From NCBI RefSeq assembly GCF_000711885.1, contig NZ_JONK01000028.1, positions 1 through 64,000 of the forward strand: 64,000 nt of DNA, read 5' to 3'. The notes under the pieces were generated by a model. The model ran no database searches and had not been told where the DNA came from. It saw nothing but the letters and a program-made list of their open reading frames with translations. The stretch's first letter is position 1; each line of letters opens with the position of its first letter. Below, piece after piece: positions 60,767 to 64,000 of the stretch. The stretch is from Chromobacterium haemolyticum DSM 19808 (lineage in GTDB: Bacteria > Pseudomonadota > Gammaproteobacteria > Burkholderiales > Chromobacteriaceae). Both the position numbers and the translations under genes were made by a program.

Positions 60767-62035
60767 TCAGGCCGGAGCGCGGGCGTTGCGGGGTTCCGGC
60801 CCGCGCGGGTCCGGCTGCGCATCATTCAGCGGCTTGCCCTTGGTCTCCGGCAGGCAGAACACGGCCAGCGCAACGATGGAATAGGCAATCGCGGCGCTGA
60901 CGCCGATGGAGGCGCCCAAGGTCCAGCCGTCGCTCAGATAACCCACCAGCAAGGGAAAACCGGCGGAGAGGATGCGGCCGAAGTTGTAGCAGAAGCCCAC
61001 GCCGGCGCCGCGCATGCCAGTGGGGTAGATTTCATTGAACAGCGCGCCCAGGCTGGAGGGGATGCCGGCGGCGAAGAAACCCAGCGGGAAGCCCAGAAAC
61101 AGCATCATCGGATTGCTCAGCGGCGCAAACACGTAGATCAGCACCGTGGCCACGCAGCAGACTGAGAACAGCAGCAGGTTGAGGCGGCGGCCGATGCGGT
61201 CCAGCAGGTAGGCGCTGGCCATGCAGCCGCACCAAAAGGCGACGATGATTACCGCCAGATAGCCGCTGGTGCCGAGAATGGACAAATGGCGCTCGGTCTT
61301 GAGGAACATCGGCAACCAGGTCATCAGCGCGGCGTAACCACCGTGCGCGCCGACGCCGATCAAGGCTCCAATCAGAGTCATGCGCAGCACGCCTGGCTTG
61401 AAAATATCCAGCAGGGGCACCGTGGGCGCGGCCTTGCGTTCGCTGCGCGGCGGCTCCGGGATATGGCGGCGGATATAGATGATGAAGAAGGCAGGCAGGA
61501 TGCCGATGCCGAACATCACGCGCCAGGCGATCTCCGCCGGGAACAGCAGGAAGATCGCCGAGTAAAGCAGCACCGAAGCGCCCCAGCCCACCGCCCAGGC
61601 GCTTTGCACCGAGGCCATCGCCTTGCCGCGGTGCTCCGGCCGAATGATCTCCGCCATCAAGACCGCGCCGGCGGCCCACTCGCCGCCGAAGCCGAAGCCC
61701 TGCAGCGCCTTGAACACCAGCAATTGTTCGTAGTTTTGAGCGAAGCCGGACAGCAAGGTAAACAGCGAGAACCAGATAATGGTGATTTGCAGCGCCAACA
61801 CTCTGCCGATGCGGTCCGATACCGCGCCCATGATCCAGCCGCCCAGCGCCGACGCCACCAGAGTCACGCTGCCTATCATCCCGGCTTCAGCCTTGCTCAG
61901 GCTGAAGGCGGCGATCAGCGCCGGAATGGCCAGGCTGAACATTTGCACGTCCAGCGCGTCCAGCGCCCAGCCTCCGAAACAGCCCCAGAAGGTTTTGCGT
62001 TCGCCCGGCGAGACCTGCTTATACCAATGCAACAT
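60767..62035 (-). CDS. MFS transporter (aromatic acid/sialate-type symporter)
   Basis: 422 aa, 12 helices. CFGGWALDALDVQMFSLAIP is the family-typical first helix and loop; GAVSDRIGRVLALQITIIWF, GFGFGGEWAAGAVLMAEII and RPEHRGKAMASVQSAWAVGW follow, the pattern of the SHS/AAHS groups (benzoate, muconate, sialate). It likely imports the substrate of the amidohydrolase. AAGGGCAGCATC precedes the ATG. It follows the GntR gene by 76 bp. Confidence 0.85.
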   Translation of the reverse strand: MLHWYKQVSPGERKTFWGCFGGWALDALDVQMFSLAIPALIAAFSLSKAEAGMIGSVTLVASALGGWIMGAVSDRIGRVLALQITIIWFSLFTLLSGFAQNYEQLLVFKALQGFGFGGEWAAGAVLMAEIIRPEHRGKAMASVQSAWAVGWGASVLLYSAIFLLFPAEIAWRVMFGIGILPAFFIIYIRRHIPEPPRSERKAAPTVPLLDIFKPGVLRMTLIGALIGVGAHGGYAALMTWLPMFLKTERHLSILGTSGYLAVIIVAFWCGCMASAYLLDRIGRRLNLLLFSVCCVATVLIYVFAPLSNPMMLFLGFPLGFFAAGIPSSLGALFNEIYPTGMRGAGVGFCYNFGRILSAGFPLLVGYLSDGWTLGASIGVSAAIAYSIVALAVFCLPETKGKPLNDAQPDPRGPEPRNARAPA

Positions 62036-62111
62036 GATGCTGCCCTTTATGGTTCTTGCTTATTGTCGATGCGCCGCCTTGCGCCACTGCCATGGCGCGG
62101 GCGGCGCGGAA

Positions 62112-62846
62112 TCAGCGGATGTCCGCCTGGTAACGGAACTTGTCGGCGCGGCCGCGCACGCTGCGCCATTCCAGCGGGCTGCCGTCGTAAGCCTTGGCCA
62201 GGCGTTCCAGCACGATGGCTGGAGTGCCGGGCGCGAGTTGCAGCAGTTCGGCGTGCGGCGGGGCGATGGCTTCCGCGGTCAAGGTTTCGCGCGCGGAGGC
62301 CACCACCTGGTGACAGCAATCCTCATACAGCGGATACAGCAGGTCGCCGAAGCTGGGCAAAGGAATCGCCAGCAGAGCCTGGAATCGCGTCGCCGGCAGC
62401 CAGATCGATTCGGCCAGCAGCGGCTCGCGGTCCAGGTAGCGCAAGCGGGTCAGATGGATGGCCTGCCCGCCTGGAGAAAGTTGCAGACTGTCGGCAATGG
62501 CCGGCGGCGGCGTCAGTTGCTCGCGGTGCAGGATCTTTGCTTCAGGGATGCGGTAATTGCCCGCCGCGTCGTGAAAGCGGAAAAAGCGCAGCAGCGAGGA
62601 TTGGAAGTTGGCCGGTTTGATAAAGGTGCCTTTGCCCTGACGGCGTTCCACCATCTCGTCGGCCACCAATTGGTCCACCGCTTTGCGGATGGTGCCGATG
62701 GACGTGTGGAAGCGTCCCACCAGCTCCGCTTCGGTGGGGATGGCCTCACCGGGTTTCCACACCCGGTTGGCGATGTCGCGGGCCAAAGCGTCACGCACTT
62801 GCTGGTACAGGGGCAGGCGAAGATCCGCCTGACGCATGTCTGTCAT
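62112..62846 (-). CDS. GntR-family regulator with UTRA domain (HutC type)
   Basis: 244 aa. GntR winged helix (residues 10-75) with VWKPGEAIPTEAELVGRFHT and TIRKAVDQLVADEMVERRQG, then a UTRA ligand domain with LRYLDREPLLAESIWLPATR and LERLAKAYDGSPLEWRSVRG. Likely represses the downstream MFS-small protein-amidohydrolase genes and itself. A perfect palindrome sits at its 5' end. No ribosome binding site is seen before ATG 62846; 62837 is an alternative start. Confidence 0.86.
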   Translation of the reverse strand: MTDMRQADLRLPLYQQVRDALARDIANRVWKPGEAIPTEAELVGRFHTSIGTIRKAVDQLVADEMVERRQGKGTFIKPANFQSSLLRFFRFHDAAGNYRIPEAKILHREQLTPPPAIADSLQLSPGGQAIHLTRLRYLDREPLLAESIWLPATRFQALLAIPLPSFGDLLYPLYEDCCHQVVASARETLTAEAIAPPHAELLQLAPGTPAIVLERLAKAYDGSPLEWRSVRGRADKFRYQADIR

Positions 62847-62866
62847 ATGGTCATATATATGAATTA
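62844..62866. promoter_or_regulatory. Palindromic operator candidate of the GntR gene
   Basis: TCATATATATGA (62851-62862) is a perfect 12-bp palindrome directly 5' of the GntR start; CATATG (62844-62849) is a second, smaller one. HutC-type regulators commonly bind AT-rich palindromes with GT/AC halves close to their own promoter. The AT-rich strip continues to about 62900. Confidence 0.6.
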
Positions 62867-63020
62867 ATTTGATGGCCGCAACGATGACAAATTAATGAAC
62901 GCCAAACAAGAGCTAAAACGTTTTATCAGGCCAAATCTGTACTAAAGGACGGTGTTTCTGCGTGAAGACGCGGGGGCGGGACGGGAAGACGGCGGACAGT
63001 CCCGGCGATGCCGGGCTTGA

Positions 63021-63163
63021 GAATCTGTTCAAAGCCTCGTGGGCAAGAGAGAGGCAGGGCGAAAACGGCTGAGAAAGCGGAATGTCTGGGGGTACATGAG
63101 CATTTCGAAGATGCCATGTACCGTGTCACGCCTCACGACGCGCAGCAGACTTTGAACGGCTGC
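63021..63163 (-). mobile_element. MITE-like element, copy 8 (inverted)
   Basis: 143 bp with TIRs GAATCTGTTC (63021-63030) and GAACGGCTGC (63154-63163) and perfect TGA duplications (63018-63020, 63164-63166). Reverse orientation. The centre GGTACATGAGCATTTCGAAG is kept, though one arm of the internal repeat is shortened. Confidence 0.85.
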
Positions 63164-63230
63164 TGAGTGGCTGGCCGCGCGCCGGCGGCCATGCCTTTAT
63201 GGCATGGCTGGGCCGGGCGAGGGAGGGCGG

Positions 63231-64000
63231 TCAGATGCTGGCGGCGAGGCGCGAACCTTGATCAATCGCCCGTTTGGCATCCAGTTCTGCCGCCACGTCG
63301 GCGCCGCCTATCAGATGCACGCTCTTGCCGGCGGCCTGCAACGGCGCCTGCAGCTCGCGCAGCGGGTCCTGGCCGGCACAGATGATCACATTGTCCACCG
63401 GCAGCAGTTGGGCTTCGCCTTTGACCGTGATGTGCAGGCCGGCGTCGTCTATTTTGTCGTAGCTGACGCCGGACAGCATGCGCACCCGTTTCATCTGCAG
63501 GCTGGCGCGGTGAATCCAGCCGGTGGTCTTGCCCAGCCCTTCGCCCACCTTGCTGGTTTTGCGCTGCAACAGGTACACCTCGCGCGGGCTGGGGTGCGGC
63601 TGCGGTCCTTGAGGGCTGAGGCCGCCCGGATGCTCCACTTCCATGTCCACGCCCCATTCGCGCATGAAGGCGGCAGTGTCCAGCGAGCTGGACTTGCCCT
63701 CGTGGGTCAGGAATTCCGCGGTATCGAAGCCGATGCCGCCGGCGCCGATGATGGCGACACGCTTGCCCACCGGTTTGCCGTGCTTGAGCACGTCCAGATA
63801 GTTGAGCACTTTGGGGTGGTCCACGCCGGGAATCTCGGGCGTGCGCGGGGCGATGCCGGTGGCCAGCACCACCTCGTCGAAACCGGCGAGATCCTCCGCC
63901 GCCACGCGGGTGTTCAGCCGCTGTTCCACCCCGGTCTGCTCCAGCTTGCGCTTGAAGTAACGCAGGGTTTCGTAGAATTCCTCCTTGCCGGGGATGCGCT
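63231..64000 (-). CDS. fadH: NADPH-dependent 2,4-dienoyl-CoA reductase-type flavoprotein, C-terminal part
   Basis: The frame runs past the window end, so only the last ~256 residues are seen. They include IPGKEEFYETLRYFKRKLEQ, VLATGIAPRTPEIPG, GKRVAIIGAGGIGFDTAEFL and DNVIICAGQDPLRELQAPLQ. This is the C-terminal FAD/NADPH domain of FadH-like enzymes, which reduce 2,4-dienoyl-CoA in beta-oxidation of unsaturated fatty acids. The N-terminal old-yellow-enzyme domain lies outside. Relatives act on other substrates, so the name is by best match. Confidence 0.85.
   Translation of the reverse strand, partial: RIPGKEEFYETLRYFKRKLEQTGVEQRLNTRVAAEDLAGFDEVVLATGIAPRTPEIPGVDHPKVLNYLDVLKHGKPVGKRVAIIGAGGIGFDTAEFLTHEGKSSSLDTAAFMREWGVDMEVEHPGGLSPQGPQPHPSPREVYLLQRKTSKVGEGLGKTTGWIHRASLQMKRVRMLSGVSYDKIDDAGLHITVKGEAQLLPVDNVIICAGQDPLRELQAPLQAAGKSVHLIGGADVAAELDAKRAIDQGSRLAASI

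Noticed and set aside
59161-62949. Shared 13-mer CTGTACTAAAGGA at 59161-59173 and 62937-62949
   Set aside because: A match of this length within several kilobases is not rare enough by chance, and the orientation relative to the flanking genes differs.
1-64000. CRISPR array, tRNA/rRNA genes, prophage or secondary metabolite cluster
   Set aside because: No regularly spaced repeats, no cloverleaf or rRNA sequence, no phage structural genes and no NRPS/PKS or violacein genes were seen.

Overview
This window looks like chromosomal DNA from a Chromobacterium-type betaproteobacterium (Neisseriales). That rests on very high GC with strong codon bias, the order yggT-proC-yggS divergent from pilT-pilU, a hemC-hemD-hemX-hemY block divergent from ppc, a dksA lacking most zinc-finger cysteines, and cyaY divergent from lptM. 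The species is inferred, not proven. No rRNA, tRNA, CRISPR array or prophage was seen.

Layout. 1-457: truncated IS5-family insertion sequence. 458-9148: LysR/SDR divergent pair, GlpR-like repressor, FAD oxidoreductase, BetT choline transporter, Xaa-Pro peptidase, BenE transporter. 9265-17751: MocR regulator, aroG, dksA, cytochrome c, yggT-proC-yggS, pilT-pilU. 17752-31551: accessory stretch rich in regulators and transporters (TetR, two LysR, MFS and DMT exporters), GGDEF and EAL proteins, a pseudouridine synthase, a PHB-depolymerase-like esterase, a Sel1 protein and a decayed gene. 31756-38491: YqiA esterase, quinone oxidoreductase, a VOC-EVE-WYL operon, MgtC, a HisC-like aminotransferase, lptM, cyaY, yqaA. 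38561-55776: heme genes (hemY, hemX, hemD, hemC, hemL, hemJ), ppc, SNF2 helicase, CYTH protein, M48 lipoprotein, rubredoxin. 55885-57337: thiD-thiE. 57409-62846: a PAS/LuxR-like regulator, two paralogous small proteins of unknown function, a cupin protein, and a GntR-MFS-small protein-amidohydrolase catabolic unit. 63231-64000: the C-terminal part of a FadH-type reductase, cut by the window edge.

The most notable structure is a family of about eight dispersed 130-146 bp non-autonomous elements (MITE-like). They have terminal inverted repeats near GAACCTGTTC and 3-bp TNA target duplications. Their left end matches, over 17 bp, the end of the IS5-family element at the left window edge, which points to the likely mobilising transposase. 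Four copies sit exactly on the stop codon of a neighbouring gene, so the TNA duplication doubles as the stop (TAA or TGA). This explains how gene-tail insertions are tolerated.

Functionally, the window combines housekeeping modules (tetrapyrrole synthesis, shikimate entry, anaplerosis, thiamin synthesis, twitching motility, stringent response) with accessory regulator/transporter islands. The MITE copies concentrate at the borders of those islands.
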